Positions 39,822 through 50,098 are shown, counted from the stretch's first letter. The stretch: DNA of 64,000 nucleotides from Streptomyces violaceusniger (GCA_005405945.1 BJHW01000001.1:3100001-3164000); one strand, 5' to 3'. Numbers and translations are program-made. The notes: generated by a model not told the origin, from the letters alone.

Positions 39822-40196
39822 TCAGACGGAGACCAGGTCGCAGACGAAGATCAGCGTCTCGCCCGGCTTGATCCGGCCACCACCGGCGCCCCGGTCGCCG
39901 TAGCCGAGGTGCGGCGGGATGATGAGCTGGCGGCGGCCGCCGACCTTCATCCCCTGGAGGCCCTGGTCCCAACCGGTGATGACCTGGCCCACGCCGAGCT
40001 GGATCCGCAGCGGGGTGCCGCGGTTGTAGCTCGCGTCGAACTCCTCGCCCGTGCTGAAGGAGACGCCCACATAGTGCACGGCGATGTTGTCGCCGGCCTT
40101 GGCCGCGGGCCCGTCGCCCTCCCAGATGTCCTTGATCTCCAGCTCGGCCGGCGGCTCGCCGCCCGGGAAGTCGACCTCGGGCTTCTCGATGCTCAC
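39822..40196 (-). CDS. FKBP-type peptidyl-prolyl isomerase, cytoplasmic
   Basis: This is a single FKBP domain of 124 residues that catalyses proline cis-trans isomerisation in protein folding. Typical segments are VHYVGVSFSTGEEFDASYN, GQVITGWDQGLQGMKVGG, RRQLIIPPHLGYGDRGAGG and LIFVCDLVSV. The GTG at 40196 was chosen because AGGAG lies 7 bases upstream. There is no signal peptide. It follows the FKBP lipoprotein gene by 39 bp on the same strand, so they are probably co-transcribed. Confidence 0.95.
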   Translation of the reverse strand: MSIEKPEVDFPGGEPPAELEIKDIWEGDGPAAKAGDNIAVHYVGVSFSTGEEFDASYNRGTPLRIQLGVGQVITGWDQGLQGMKVGGRRQLIIPPHLGYGDRGAGGGRIKPGETLIFVCDLVSV

Positions 40197-40235
40197 GAAA
40201 TTGCTCCTTGTGACGTTGTGGGCAACCCGCACAGG

Positions 40236-41231
40236 TTACAGAACCGCCAGGATGTCCACGGAGAACACCAGGGTGGAGTTGGCGGGGATGCCCTTCTGGG
40301 CCGCCTTGCCGTAGCCCAGGTCCGGGGGCACGACGATCAGCACCCGGCTGCCCACCTTCTTCCCGGTCAGCCCCTGCGACCAGCCCTTGACGACCTGCTG
40401 GAGCGAGAACTGGGCGAGCTCGCCGCGCTTGTAGGTGGAGTCGAACTCCTTGCCGCCGTCCCACAGCACGCCCTTGTACTGGACGAGCAGCGCGTCGGTC
40501 TTCTTGACCTCCTTGCCGTCACCCTCGATGACGTACTCGGAGACCAGCTTCTTCGGCGCGGACTTCTTGGGGATGGTGATGCTGGGCGCCTTGCCGTCGG
40601 TGTTGGCGGACACCTTGGGCAGGTCGGCGTCGGTCTGCTCCACCTTGCGGCCCTTGGCCGAGCTCTTGGCGTTGTAGGCGCCGACCAGGTCGATGACGAA
40701 GACCAGCGTGTCGGTGCCCTTGATACCGGCCTGCGGCTGGCCCTGCTTGCCGTAGGCGTACGCGGGCGGGACGGCCAGCTCCAGCCGGCTGCCGAGGTTG
40801 CGGCCGAGCAGTCCCTGGTCCCAGCCCGGGAGGACCTGGCCCTTGCCGATGGGGAAGGCGGCGGTCTTCTTCTTGTCGAAGGTGTTGTCGATGACCTTCC
40901 CGGTGTCCCAGATCTGCGCCAGGTAGTTGATCTGGAGCCAGTCGCCCTTGACCGTCTTCCTGCCGTCGCCCTGGCTGATCGTCTTGACCGCGAGATCCGT
41001 CGAGGGCTTTCCCGTGCCCTTGGCGACCTTCGGCTTCTCACCGAACTTCTTACCGGCGGTAATGGGCGGCACCGGTCCGGAGACGATCTTGCCGCTGGGG
41101 GCCGGTGAGGGACTCTGGTTCGTCGGCTCCTGGGAGGGCTTGGTCTTCTCGGACCCTGACTTTTCGTCACCGCAGCCCGCGAGTGTCAGCAGGCCCGCGG
41201 GCACGGCAAGGAGTACGGAGCGTCGACGCAC
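40236..41231 (-). CDS. Double-domain FKBP-type isomerase lipoprotein
   Basis: This 331-residue protein has a lipoprotein signal peptide (VLLAVPAGLLTLAGC, Cys near residue 20), a Ser/Pro/Lys-rich linker and two FKBP domains. Domain 1 contains QVLPGWDQGLLGRNLGSRLE and domain 2 VVKGWSQGLTGKKVGSRVL. It is expected to assist folding of exported proteins at the outer face of the membrane, fitting its position near tatAC. It lies downstream of pafA and is separated from it by a terminator hairpin. Confidence 0.93.
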   Translation of the reverse strand: MRRRSVLLAVPAGLLTLAGCGDEKSGSEKTKPSQEPTNQSPSPAPSGKIVSGPVPPITAGKKFGEKPKVAKGTGKPSTDLAVKTISQGDGRKTVKGDWLQINYLAQIWDTGKVIDNTFDKKKTAAFPIGKGQVLPGWDQGLLGRNLGSRLELAVPPAYAYGKQGQPQAGIKGTDTLVFVIDLVGAYNAKSSAKGRKVEQTDADLPKVSANTDGKAPSITIPKKSAPKKLVSEYVIEGDGKEVKKTDALLVQYKGVLWDGGKEFDSTYKRGELAQFSLQQVVKGWSQGLTGKKVGSRVLIVVPPDLGYGKAAQKGIPANSTLVFSVDILAVL

Positions 41232-41288
41232 GGAGTCCTCGTTAGGTAGATCTTGCGATGGCCAATGCGCGCCACTCTACGACGTGAC

Positions 41289-41321
41289 TCGGGCCCCGTC
41301 CGCGGAACGCACGGGGCCCGA
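41289..41321 (-). terminator. Terminator of pafA
   Basis: An 11-bp perfect inverted repeat (TCGGGCCCCGT / ACGGGGCCCGA) with an 11-base loop starts 24 bp after the pafA stop codon. Confidence 0.8.
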
Positions 41322-41344
41322 GGGGAAGGTAAGCCGTACGCCGG

Positions 41345-42705
41345 TCACATACCGGCGATCAGCTTCTCCACCCGGTCGTCGACCGAGCGGAACGGGTCCT
41401 TGCACAGCACGGTGCGCTGCGCCTGGTCATTGAGTTTCAGATGCACCCAGTCGACGGTGAAATCGCGGCGCTGTTCCTGGGCCCGGCGGATGAAGTCGCC
41501 GCGCAGCCGGGCGCGGGTGGTCTGCGGTGGCACCGACTTGCCCTCGAAGATTTTCAAGTCGTTGCAGACCCGGGCCGCCTGGCCGCGCTTCTCCAGCAGG
41601 TAGTAGAGCCCGCGGCGGCGGTGGATGTCGTGGTAGGCGAGGTCTATCTGGGCGATGCGGGGATGCGACATGGTGATGTTGTTCTTCGCCCGGTACTGCT
41701 CGATGAGCTGGTACTTCATCACCCAGTCGATTTCGGTGCCGATCCGGTCGAGCTCCTCGGTGCGGATCGCGTCCAGGGTGCGGCCCCACAGCTCGAGGAC
41801 GCGCTCGACCATGCCGGTGCGGATGCCCCGGCGCTCGCAGAAGTCGACGGCCTTCTCGTAGTACTCCTGCTGCACCTCCAGGGCGGACGCCTCGCGCCCG
41901 CTGGCGAGCCGCACCTTGCGCTGCCCGGTGATGTCGTGGCTGACCTCGCGGATCGCCCGGATGGGGTTCTCCAGGGTCAGGTCGCGCATCACCGTGCCCG
42001 CCTCGATCATGCGGAGCACCAGGTCGGTGGCGCCGACCTTGAGCAGCATGGTGGTCTCGGACATGTTGGAGTCGCCCACGATGACGTGCAGCCGGCGGTA
42101 GCGCTCGGCGTCGGCGTGGGGTTCGTCGCGGGTGTTGATGATCGGCCGGGAGCGGGTCGTGGCGGAGCTGACGCCCTCCCAGATGTGCTCGGCGCGCTGG
42201 CTGACGCAGTAGACCGCGCCGCGGGGGTCTGGAGGACCTTGCCCGCGCCGCACAACAGCTGCCGCGTCACCAGGAACGGGATGAGAATGTCGGCGAGCCG
42301 GGAGAACTCCCCGTGCCGTGCCACCAGATAGTTCTCGTGGCAGCCGTAGGAGTTGCCCGCGGAGTCGGTGTTGTTCTTGAAGAGATAGACGTCGCCCGCG
42401 ATTCCCTCCTCGTGCAGGCGGCGCTCCGCGTCCACGAGCAGACCCTCGAGAATGCGCTCGCCCGCTTTGTCGTGGGTGACCAGCTCGGTCACGTTGTCAC
42501 ACTCGGGTGTCGCGTATTCCGGGTGTGAGCCCACGTCGAGATAGAGGCGGGCGCCGTTGCGCAGGAAGACATTGCTGCTGCGGCCCCAGGAGACGACACG
42601 GCGGAAGAGGTACCGCGCCACTTCGTCAGGAGACAACCGGCGCTGTCCCCTGAATGTGCACGTGACGCCGTACTCGTTCTCCAGCCCGAAAATGCGGCGG
42701 TCCAT
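41345..42705 (-). CDS. pafA: Pup-protein ligase PafA (one frame break)
   Basis: PafA attaches the C-terminal glutamate of deamidated Pup to substrate lysines using ATP. The corrected length, 453 residues, is the family length. The N-terminus [14 protein letters not shown] holds the ATP/Mg site, followed by [38 protein letters not shown] and [19 protein letters not shown]. It shares these with Dop but lacks Dop's extra loop. One C is missing at 42223-42227 (VLQTP/RGAVYC). It begins only 9 bp after the MFS transporter stop, with a poor ribosome-binding site, suggesting translation coupled to that gene. Confidence 0.95.
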
Positions 42706-42714
42706 GCCTGAACA

Positions 42715-43998
42715 TTACGCCTGATGGCGTGCTCTGAAACCGGGTTCGGCGGCATGGTTGCGATCATTTTCCGCACGAGGTTCATCCGGTGTTCGGTGCG
42801 TGGTCGGCTGGACGACGGGGCGCGGCCCGGCCAGGAGGTACCGCTGGGCCGCCAGCAGCACCGCCAGCGCGGCCGCGCCACCGGCCGCGGGCACCGCGAA
42901 TCCGGGGGCCACCCCGCCGAGCTGGACGGCGGGACCGGCCACGGCGGTGCCGACCGCGTTGCCCACCACGAAGGTGGTCACCAGCCAGGAGAACGCCTCG
43001 GTGACCGTGCCGGACGGCGCGTGGCGGTCCACGACGACGAAGGCGCAGGCCAGCGCCGGGGCGAGGAACACGCCCGCCACCCCGGCGAGGACGGTCATCG
43101 GGACGACGCCCGGCACCAGCGTCAGCGGCAGATAGCCCAGCGCCAGCGCGGCCACGAGCAGCCGCAGCCGCCGTTCGGGCGCGCCGGGCCAGGTGCGGCC
43201 GCCGTAGACGATGCCGCCGACCAGCGCGCCCACGCCGAGGGCGGAGAGCAGCGCGCTGGAGACCACGCCGCCGCCGTGCTCGTCGGCGTACGCCACGGCG
43301 GCCACCGCGATGGCGCCGAGGGCGAGCCCGATGAAGAAGAACGAGCCGAGCAGCACCAGCAGCCCGGGCGAGCGCAGCGCACCCAGCCAGTGGGCCTCGC
43401 GCGGCGCGGAGCGCCACTGCCGCGAGGGCCGCGAGACCACGACGGAGAGCGCGCCCGCGACCCCGACGGCGTTGATGACCAGCAGCGCGGCCGCCTCGGA
43501 CCACACGGCCACGGACAGCGTGACCAGCAGCGGACCGACGGCGAACATCACCTCCTGGGCCACTGCGTCCAGCGCGTACGCCGCGTGCACCTGGTCCTCA
43601 CGCCGCAGCACCGTGGGCCACAGCGCCCGCAGCCCACCCTCCAACGGCGGGGTGAACAGCCCGGCGATCAGCATCGCCGCGTACGCCACGGGCAGCGGAT
43701 CGAGCCCGGCGACGGCGAACAGGACCATCCCGAGCGCGGAGGCCACGGCGGCGGGGAGCATCACCCGGGGCTGGCCGAGCCGGTCCACGGCCCGGCCCAG
43801 CAGCGGCTGGCCCACCGCGTTGGCCGCTCCGTAGACGGCCGACAGCGCCCCGGCGAGGGCGTAGCTGCCGCCCTCGGCGCGGGCGAAGAGCAGCACGGCG
43901 AGGGCGGCGGTGGCGTTCGGAAGCCGTCCCAGCAGCGTGCCGGTGAGCAGCCGTGCCGCGTGCGGGGTGCGCAGCAGTTCCCCGTAGCCAGCCGCCAT
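42715..43998 (-). CDS. MFS transporter
   Basis: This 427-residue major facilitator protein has about 12 membrane helices. It starts MAAGYGELLRTPHAARLL and has the loop motif GRAVDRLGQPRVML between helices 2 and 3. The ATG at 43998 has AGGAAGG 8 bases upstream. It is divergent from the LacI-type regulator at 44175, which probably controls it. Its 3' end is 9 bp from pafA on the same strand. The substrate is unknown; export of a drug or metabolite is the usual role of this subfamily. Confidence 0.88.
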   Translation of the reverse strand: MAAGYGELLRTPHAARLLTGTLLGRLPNATAALAVLLFARAEGGSYALAGALSAVYGAANAVGQPLLGRAVDRLGQPRVMLPAAVASALGMVLFAVAGLDPLPVAYAAMLIAGLFTPPLEGGLRALWPTVLRREDQVHAAYALDAVAQEVMFAVGPLLVTLSVAVWSEAAALLVINAVGVAGALSVVVSRPSRQWRSAPREAHWLGALRSPGLLVLLGSFFFIGLALGAIAVAAVAYADEHGGGVVSSALLSALGVGALVGGIVYGGRTWPGAPERRLRLLVAALALGYLPLTLVPGVVPMTVLAGVAGVFLAPALACAFVVVDRHAPSGTVTEAFSWLVTTFVVGNAVGTAVAGPAVQLGGVAPGFAVPAAGGAAALAVLLAAQRYLLAGPRPVVQPTTHRTPDEPRAENDRNHAAEPGFRARHQA

Positions 43999-44174
43999 TG
44001 CCTGCCCCTTCCTGCGGGTTCGGGTGAGTTGTCGCGAGCGCGTCGCGGGTCGCATGTGACGTTGTACGTATAACTGCCAGCGTCATACGTACCATGGCCG
44101 CCACCGCGGGTCCACTCGCGGGCCGGAAATGAAGCCTGCGGCCAGCCGTACGGCGACCGAGGGGAGCGGAGGCG

Positions 44175-45367
44175 ATGGTGGCGAGCGCGGACCGCGCCCA
44201 CGCGGCGGGCGGGGCCGCCGGGAAAGGTCCCCGGGGAACCGGCCGGACGGGTGAGTCCGCGCGGCGTGAGGGCCCGGACGGCGGGGCGGCTCCGGGCGTC
44301 CGGGCGGCCGGGGCGGCGGGGCGGGCGGGGGCGGCGGCGGGGCGGCAGCGGGACGCCCGGCGGCTGGACGGGCGACGAGCCGGGACGTGGCGCGCGCGGC
44401 GGGCGTGTCCCAGGCGACCGTGTCCCTGGTGCTCGGGGAGAAGTGGCCCGGACGGGTCTCCGAGCGCACCGTGGAGACCGTGCGCGCCGCCGCGCGGGAT
44501 CTCGGCTACCGCCCCAACCTCGCGGCCCGCAGCCTCCGTCTGGGCCGCACCAGGACCGTGCTGCTGGTGGTGCCCGCGCTGACGACCGAGTTCTTCGCCC
44601 GCGTCTACACCGGTGCCGAGCGGGTCGCCGCCGACCACGGCTTCGGTGTGGTGCTCTATCCGTCACCCGAGGGAGTGGGCCCGGCCCGGGACCCGTTCGA
44701 CTCGGCGCGCGCCTCGCTGGACGGGGTGATCGCCTCCTCCATGGCGGCCGACGCGCTGGTCGTGGTGCGCGGCGGCGGACTGCCGCTGGTGATGCTCGAC
44801 AGCGATCCGGACGACGCGGCCGCGGCGGCCACGGTCAACCTGGACATCGCGGACGGGGCGCGGCAGGTGGCGGAGCATCTGCTGGGGCTCGGCCACCGCC
44901 GGGTGGCCCATCTCGCGGCGGCGGTGGACTCCTGGACCTTCCGGGTCCGCGCCCGGGCCCTGGCGGAGGCGGTGGACGGGGTCCCGGGCGCCGCGCTGAG
45001 CGCCGAACCGGCGGGGCTGAGCGTCGAGGAGGGCCGCCGGGCCGCCGAGCGCGTCCTGGGCCGCCCAGGGCCCCGGCCGACCGCACTCGTCTGCGACGAC
45101 GACATCGTGGCCGCGGGCGCCTGCAAGGCGGCCCGGCGGCTGGGGCTGCGGATCCCCGACGACATCTCGGTGACCGGCTTCGACGATCTGGCCCTGGCCA
45201 CGGCGGTGGAGCCGGAGCTGACCACGGTCCGGCTGTCGGCGGAGGCGGTGGGCGCGGCCGGTATGCGGGCCCTGATGACGCTCCTGGACGGCGAGACCCC
45301 CCAGGACACCGTGCTCCCCGTCGACCTGATCCCCCGGGGCTCCACGGCCCCTCCCCCGCGACGCTGA
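44175..45367 (+). CDS. LacI-family transcription regulator (frame break near the N-terminus)
   Basis: This one-component repressor has a LacI helix-turn-helix (RDVARAAGVSQATVSLVL and RVSERTVETVRAAARDLGY) and a periplasmic-binding-like sensor domain (TEFFARVYTGAERVAADHG to ISVTGFDDLALATAVEPELT). The HTH frame has no start codon before GTG 44387, which would cut the first helix. An ATG at 44175 opens another frame, and one missing base in the G-rich stretch at about 44315-44370 would join them, giving 397 residues with a Gly/Ala/Arg-rich N-terminal 65. It is divergent from the MFS gene, its likely target. The stop lies in the first unit of a 38-bp tandem repeat. Confidence 0.82.
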
Positions 45368-45478
45368 CCCGGCCCCGGGACTCCACGCCCCACCCCGCGA
45401 CCTGACCCGGCCCCGGGACTCCACGCCCCACCCCGCGACCTGACCCGGCCCCGGGACTCCACGCCCCACCCCCGCATC
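45365..45478. repeat. 38-bp tandem repeat, three copies
   Basis: Units begin TGACCCGGCCCCGGGACTCC at 45365, 45403 and 45441. The first two copies are identical and the third diverges at its end. The first TGA is the stop codon of the LacI-family gene. Confidence 0.9.
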
Positions 45479-46142
45479 CCTCACCGGGCCCCGGACCACC
45501 GCCCCCGGGACAGCGGCGGGGACGGGCTGACCCCGGCCCCCGCCACGGGGACGGGCCGGGGGCAGGCCGACCGCGCGCCCCACTTCGGGCATGACCGCCG
45601 GGCCGCCGTGGAGGAAGGGCGCCGGTGCGGGCCGGCTCGGCGATCCGCGCACGGATCTGCTCGCGGGGCCGGTCGCCGCGTCCTGTTCGACGGTGATGGA
45701 CGCCAGGAAGATCCGGGCACACGGCCCACTCCGCGCGTGACCGCGTGCCGGGGCCACCGGCCGACCGGCCACGCCGCGCCCTGGGGAGCTCCCCGGCCGG
45801 ACCGGGTGTGCGCGCGCCGCCTCGCACCGGTCGCGAGAGGGCCTCCCGGCCGGTGCCGCGGCCGCCCCCGACGACCTGCCGGCCCGGCTGCGGTGGGAGC
45901 GGCAGACCGGCCACTGCGAGGCCACCGCCGCGGCCGCCCCCGGGGGGGCCGCCCCTTCCGGGCCAGCCCCCCGGGGGCCACACCGTCCTCCGGGTCCGCC
46001 GGGTTCCAGAGCCGTCCCCGGCGCCGCTCGCCCACCGGCGAGGACCTGTGCGCGGCTGGCCCGCTGGACCGACGCTGACGCTGACGCGACGCCGAAACAC
46101 TCTGGGTCACCGGCCGGGGCGAGTGCCCCTTCACGGCCCCAT
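45479..46142. other. GC-rich gap without a recognisable gene
   Basis: These 660 bp lie between the regulator and the proteasome genes. All frames are open for long stretches because of base composition, but none gives a recognisable protein. A short plus-strand stretch (DDLPARLRWERQTGHCEA) has protein-like composition; I could not extend it. Confidence 0.4.
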
Positions 46143-46186
46143 AACGCCCACCGCCGCCCCGGCGGGCCGGGGCGGCGGTGGGCGTT
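46143..46186 (-). terminator. Strong terminator downstream of prcA
   Basis: A perfect 20-bp inverted repeat (46143-46162 and 46167-46186, loop CGGG) begins 23 bp after the prcA stop codon, in the direction of transcription. Confidence 0.9.
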
Positions 46187-46209
46187 GAGACGAAACGGCG
46201 GCGGGTGGG

Positions 46210-46965
46210 TCAGTCCTCGGACTCCGAGGAGGACTCCTCCGAGGACTCCGCGTCGGCCCCGCCCTCTCCGGGCTCCAGGAGCCGGGAGAGCTGGCGGCCC
46301 AGGACGCGCTTGAACTTGCGCTTCTGGGGGCGGGTGCGGTCCAGGACCGCGACCTCCAGCTGCTCGGCGGTGAGGCTGCGCTCCCCGCCGTTGTTGTCAC
46401 GGGAGAGCGAGTCGACGGCCAGCTTGAGGGCCTCGGCGAGGGTCATGCCGTCCCGGTGGCGCTGGTCGAGGTAGCTGCTGATCTGGTCGGCGTTGCCACC
46501 GACGGCGACCGAGCCGTGCTCGTCCACGATGGAGCCGTCGTGCGGAAGCCGGTAGATCTGGTCGTCCTCGGGGCCCTCCCCGACCTCGGCGACGATCAGC
46601 TCGACCTCGTACGGCTTCTCGGCGGCGCTGGAGAAGATCGTGCCCAGGGTCTGGGCGTAGACATTCGCCAGCCCGCGGGCCGTGACATCCTCGCGGTCAT
46701 AGGTATAGCCACGCAGATCGGCGTAACGGACACCGCCGATGCGCAGATTCTCGAATTCGTTGTACTTACCGACCGCCGCGAAGGCGATCCGGTCATAGAT
46801 CTCGCTGACCTTGTGCAGCGCGCGGGACGGGTTCTCCGCAACGAAGACGATGCCGTCGGCGTACTGCAGCACGACCACGCTGCGGCCGCGCGCGATGCCC
46901 TTACGGGCGTATTCCGCGCGGTCGGCCATAGCCTGCTGAGGAGAAACATAGAACGGCGTCGTCAC
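46210..46965 (-). CDS. prcA: 20S proteasome alpha subunit
   Basis: This 251-residue non-catalytic alpha-ring subunit gates entry to the proteasome and binds the Arc/Mpa ATPase. It opens with the gate segment [20 protein letters not shown], followed by the alpha-type fold ([37 protein letters not shown]). A C-terminal tail rich in Ser and Glu ([18 protein letters not shown]) is typical of Streptomyces and variable. The GTG at 46965 has AAGGGA upstream. It lies 54 bp after prcB in the same operon. Confidence 0.97.
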   Translation of the reverse strand: MTTPFYVSPQQAMADRAEYARKGIARGRSVVVLQYADGIVFVAENPSRALHKVSEIYDRIAFAAVGKYNEFENLRIGGVRYADLRGYTYDREDVTARGLANVYAQTLGTIFSSAAEKPYEVELIVAEVGEGPEDDQIYRLPHDGSIVDEHGSVAVGGNADQISSYLDQRHRDGMTLAEALKLAVDSLSRDNNGGERSLTAEQLEVAVLDRTRPQKRKFKRVLGRQLSRLLEPGEGGADAESSEESSSESED

Positions 46966-47019
46966 CGGCTGTCCGTCCCTTCTGTCATTGGCGAATGCAT
47001 TCCGGTTGGACCGTTCTGA

Positions 47020-47864
47020 TCAGAGCAGGGCGGCGCGGGGGCCGTCCGGCTCTTCGAGGCGCCGTTCGTGGATGGCGCGGGCGAGTTCGGACACCTCGTC
47101 CTCGCTGAACCTCTTGAAACCGTCCTCGGTGAGGGAGGTGATGATCGGATAAATGCGGCGGGCGAGATCCGGCCCTCCGGTGGCCGAATCGTCGTCGGCG
47201 GCGTCATAGAGCGCCTGGAGCACGGTCGTGGCGGCCTGCTCCTCGGTGGCGTCCTCGCGATAGAGCTTCTTGAGCGCGCCCCGGGCGAACATCGAGCCCG
47301 AGCCGGTGGCGGCGAAGCCGCGCTCCTCCGAACGCCCCCCGGTCACGTCGTAGGAGAAGATGCGGCCCTTCTCCCGGTCGACGTCCCACCCCGCGAAGAG
47401 CGGGACCACGGCGAGGCCCTGCATCGCCATGCCGAGATTGCCGCGGATCATGGTCGACAGCCTGTTCGCCTTGCCCTCGAGCGAGAGCACGGTGCCCTCG
47501 ACCTTCTCGAAGTGCTCCAGCTCGAGCTGGAAGAGCTTGACCATCTCCACCGCGATACCGGCGGTCCCCGCGATCCCGACCGCCGAGAACTCATCGGCGG
47601 GGAAGACCTTCTCGATGTCACGCTGCGCGATGACATTGCCCATGGTGGCGCGGCGGTCACCGGCGAGCACCACACCGCCGGCGAAGGTCACCGCCACGAT
47701 GGTGGTGCCGTGGGGGCCTCGATGGCGCCCTGCACCGCGGGCAGCGGGCGGTTCCCCGGAAGCAGCTCGGGCGAGTGCTCGCCCAGGAAGTCCATGAACG
47801 ACGAGGAGCCGGGCGTCAGGAAGGCAGCCGGCAGACGCCCTGTGCTACGAGTGTTGGCTTCCAC
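47020..47864 (-). CDS. prcB: 20S proteasome beta subunit (one frame break)
   Basis: This is the catalytic beta subunit, made as a precursor of about 281 residues. A propeptide of about 53 residues ends in HG, and the N-terminal nucleophile threonine follows ([19 protein letters not shown]). [20 protein letters not shown] and [14 protein letters not shown] are typical beta-subunit stretches. One C is missing at 47712-47716, just before the processing site (IEAP/HGTT). The GTG at 47864 has AAGGA 5 bases upstream. Order pup, prcB, prcA is conserved; a hairpin separates it from pup. Confidence 0.96.
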
Positions 47865-47925
47865 ACGTTTCCTTCCACCAGATCTTGAAATGATGCACGG
47901 ACCATACCCCTGGCCATGGAAGTCA

Positions 47926-47962
47926 TCCGTCCTGCGTCCCCTTCGCGGGGACGCAGGACGGA
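47926..47962 (-). terminator. Hairpin between pup and prcB
   Basis: A perfect 16-bp inverted repeat (47926-47941 and 47947-47962, loop TTCGC) begins 11 bp after the pup stop codon and 62 bp before the prcB start. It may act as a partial terminator or mRNA-stabilising structure that sets the ratio of Pup to proteasome. Confidence 0.85.
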
Positions 47963-47973
47963 GAAGACGCGCC

Positions 47974-48192
47974 TTACTGCCCGCCCTTCTGGACGAAAGA
48001 CCGCACGAAGTCCTCCGCGTTCTCCTCGAGCACGTCGTCGATCTCGTCCAGCACGGAGTCGACGTCGTCCGAGAGCTTCTCCTGCCGTTCCTTGAGGTCG
48101 TCCGCGGCCTGCGCGTCCTGCGTCTGCTCCTCGACCTCTTCGGTCGAGCGCGACGCCTTCTGCTGACCGCCGCCGGTGTCCTTGGTCGCCAT
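47974..48192 (-). CDS. pup: Prokaryotic ubiquitin-like protein Pup
   Basis: Pup is the 72-residue, largely disordered protein tag for proteasomal degradation. It starts MATKDTGGGQQKASR. A helical Arc-binding region (LKERQEKLSDDVDSVLDEID) follows, and the C-terminus is VQKGGQ. The final residue is Gln, so it must be deamidated by Dop before PafA can ligate it. The ATG at 48192 was chosen by homology. The gene lies 135 bp after dop and upstream of prcB. Confidence 0.97.
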   Translation of the reverse strand: MATKDTGGGQQKASRSTEEVEEQTQDAQAADDLKERQEKLSDDVDSVLDEIDDVLEENAEDFVRSFVQKGGQ

Positions 48193-48327
48193 TTCCCTCA
48201 CCCCGCTCGGTTCGCCCGCTGATTCGATCGGTCTCAAGATCAGACCCTACAAGCAGGGTCCGACATCGGCCTCCCACTCGCTACAACGCACGGAGGCCAC
48301 CTCGATGATTCCCGGCCCAAGGGCATT

Positions 48328-49839
48328 TCAGCCTCCGGACAGCACCCGGACCAGGTCCTCAGCCGTGCGGCAGCGGTCCAGCAACTCCTTGACGTGGTTG
48401 CGGGTGCCGCGCAGCGGCTCCAGGGTGGGAACCCGTTGCAGGGAGTCACGGCCCGGGAGGTCGAAGATCACCGAGTCCCAGGAGGCCGCGGCCACGTCGT
48501 CCGCGTACTGCTCCAGGCAGCGGCCGCGGAAGTAGGCGCGGGTGTCCTCCGGGGGCTTGTTCTGGGCACGCGCGACGTCCTGGTCGTCCAGCAGCCGCTT
48601 CATCTTGCCGCGGGCCACCAGCCGGTTGTAGAGGCCCTTGTCCGGGCGCACGTCGGCGTACTGCAGGTCCACCAGGTGGAGCCGGGCCGCGTCCCACTCC
48701 AGGGCGTCGCGGCGGCGGTAGCCCTCGAGCAGCTCCCGCTTGGCGATCCAGTCCAGCTCGCCGGACAGGCTCATGGGATCGCGCTCCAGCCGGTTCAGCA
48801 CGTCCTCCCAGCGGGCCAGGACGTCCCGGGTCTGCTCGTCGGCGTCCGCGCCGTAGCGGTCCTCGACGTACTTGCGGGCGAGCTCGAAGTACTCCATCTG
48901 GAGCTGCACCGCGGTAAGCGTACGGCCGCTGCGCAGCGTGACGAGACGGCGCAGCGTCGGGTCGTGCGAGACCTGGTGCAGGGTGCGCACCGGCTGGTCC
49001 ACCGCGAGGTCCACGGCGATAAAGCCGTCCTCGATCATCGACAGCACCAGGGCGGTGGTGCCCAGCTTGAGGTACGTCGACAGCTCGGAGAGGTTGGCGT
49101 CGCCGATGATCACGTGGAGCCGGCGGTACTTCTCGGCGTCGGCGTGCGGCTCGTCGCGGGTGTTGATGATCGGGCGCTTGAGCGTGGTCTCCAGGCCGAC
49201 CTCGACCTCGAAGTAGTCCGCCCGCTGGCTGATCTGGAAGCCGTGCTCATGGCCGTCCTGGCCGACGCCGACGCGGCCCGCGCCCGCGACGACCTGGCGG
49301 GAGACGAAGAAGGGCGTCAGGTGGCGCACGATGTCCGAGAAGGCGGTCTCCCGCTTCATCAGGTAGTTCTCGTGCGTGCCGTAGGAGGCGCCCTTGTTGT
49401 CGGTGTTGTTCTTGTAGAGGTGGATGGGCTGTCCGCCGGGCAGCTCGGCGGCGCGCACCGCGGCCTCGGCCATGATGCGCTCGCCCGCCTTGTCCCAGAG
49501 CACCGCGTCCCGTGGGTTGGTGACCTCGGGGGCGGAGTACTCGGGGTGGGCGTGGTCCACATAGAGCCGCGCGCCATTGGTGAGGATCACATTGGCCAGG
49601 CCGATGTCCTCGTCCGTGAGCTGGCTGGCGTCGGCGGACTCGCGTGCGAGGTCGAATCCGCGGGCGTCCCGCAGCGGGTTCTCCTCCTCGAAGTCCCAGC
49701 GGGCGCGGCGCGCCCGGTGCATCGCCGCCGCGTAGGCGTTGACGACCTGGGATGAGGTGAGCATGGCATTGGCGTTCGGGTGCCCCGGGACGGAGATCCC
49801 GTACTCCGTCTCGATTCCCATCACGCGCCGTACGGTCAT
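48328..49839 (-). CDS. dop: Pup deamidase/depupylase Dop
   Basis: Dop converts the Pup C-terminal glutamine to glutamate and can remove Pup from substrates. The intact 503-residue protein is a paralogue of PafA. It starts [19 protein letters not shown] and carries the Dop-specific loop after [14 protein letters not shown]. It shares [38 protein letters not shown] and [19 protein letters not shown] with the ligase. Translation starts at the ATG at 49839 (MTVRRV). It lies downstream of arc on the same strand, separated from it by a hairpin. Confidence 0.97.
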   Translation of the reverse strand: MTVRRVMGIETEYGISVPGHPNANAMLTSSQVVNAYAAAMHRARRARWDFEEENPLRDARGFDLARESADASQLTDEDIGLANVILTNGARLYVDHAHPEYSAPEVTNPRDAVLWDKAGERIMAEAAVRAAELPGGQPIHLYKNNTDNKGASYGTHENYLMKRETAFSDIVRHLTPFFVSRQVVAGAGRVGVGQDGHEHGFQISQRADYFEVEVGLETTLKRPIINTRDEPHADAEKYRRLHVIIGDANLSELSTYLKLGTTALVLSMIEDGFIAVDLAVDQPVRTLHQVSHDPTLRRLVTLRSGRTLTAVQLQMEYFELARKYVEDRYGADADEQTRDVLARWEDVLNRLERDPMSLSGELDWIAKRELLEGYRRRDALEWDAARLHLVDLQYADVRPDKGLYNRLVARGKMKRLLDDQDVARAQNKPPEDTRAYFRGRCLEQYADDVAAASWDSVIFDLPGRDSLQRVPTLEPLRGTRNHVKELLDRCRTAEDLVRVLSGG

Positions 49840-50050
49840 GCGGCCCTCCTTGCCCGGCGCCGCCCCCGGCTGGGATCGGCGCTCAAGTACCGCTGCGCTC
49901 CCGGTCCATCCGCGGCCCCCGATCCTTCGTGCCGCGATACTGCGGTACCGAAGAGCCTAGAACGGCCAAGCGGTGCTGCGGAGATCATTACAGTCATTGC
50001 TCCGGTCGGGCTCGTAGGACTCATACGAAGAATGCGGTCCGAAAAGCGCA

Positions 50051-50090
50051 TCCGGCTGCGGATGCCCCGTCCAGGACATCCGCAGCCGGA
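50051..50090 (-). terminator. Terminator of arc
   Basis: A perfect 14-bp inverted repeat (TCCGGCTGCGGATG / CATCCGCAGCCGGA) with a 12-base loop begins 9 bp after the arc stop codon. The 250 bp before dop therefore probably contain a separate dop promoter. Confidence 0.85.
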
Positions 50091-50098
50091 CCGCGGTG

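Noticed and set aside
45481..46134. Long minus- and plus-strand frames between the LacI gene and prcA
   Set aside because: They have no motif, no ribosome-binding site and compositional bias only; left as an unassigned gap.
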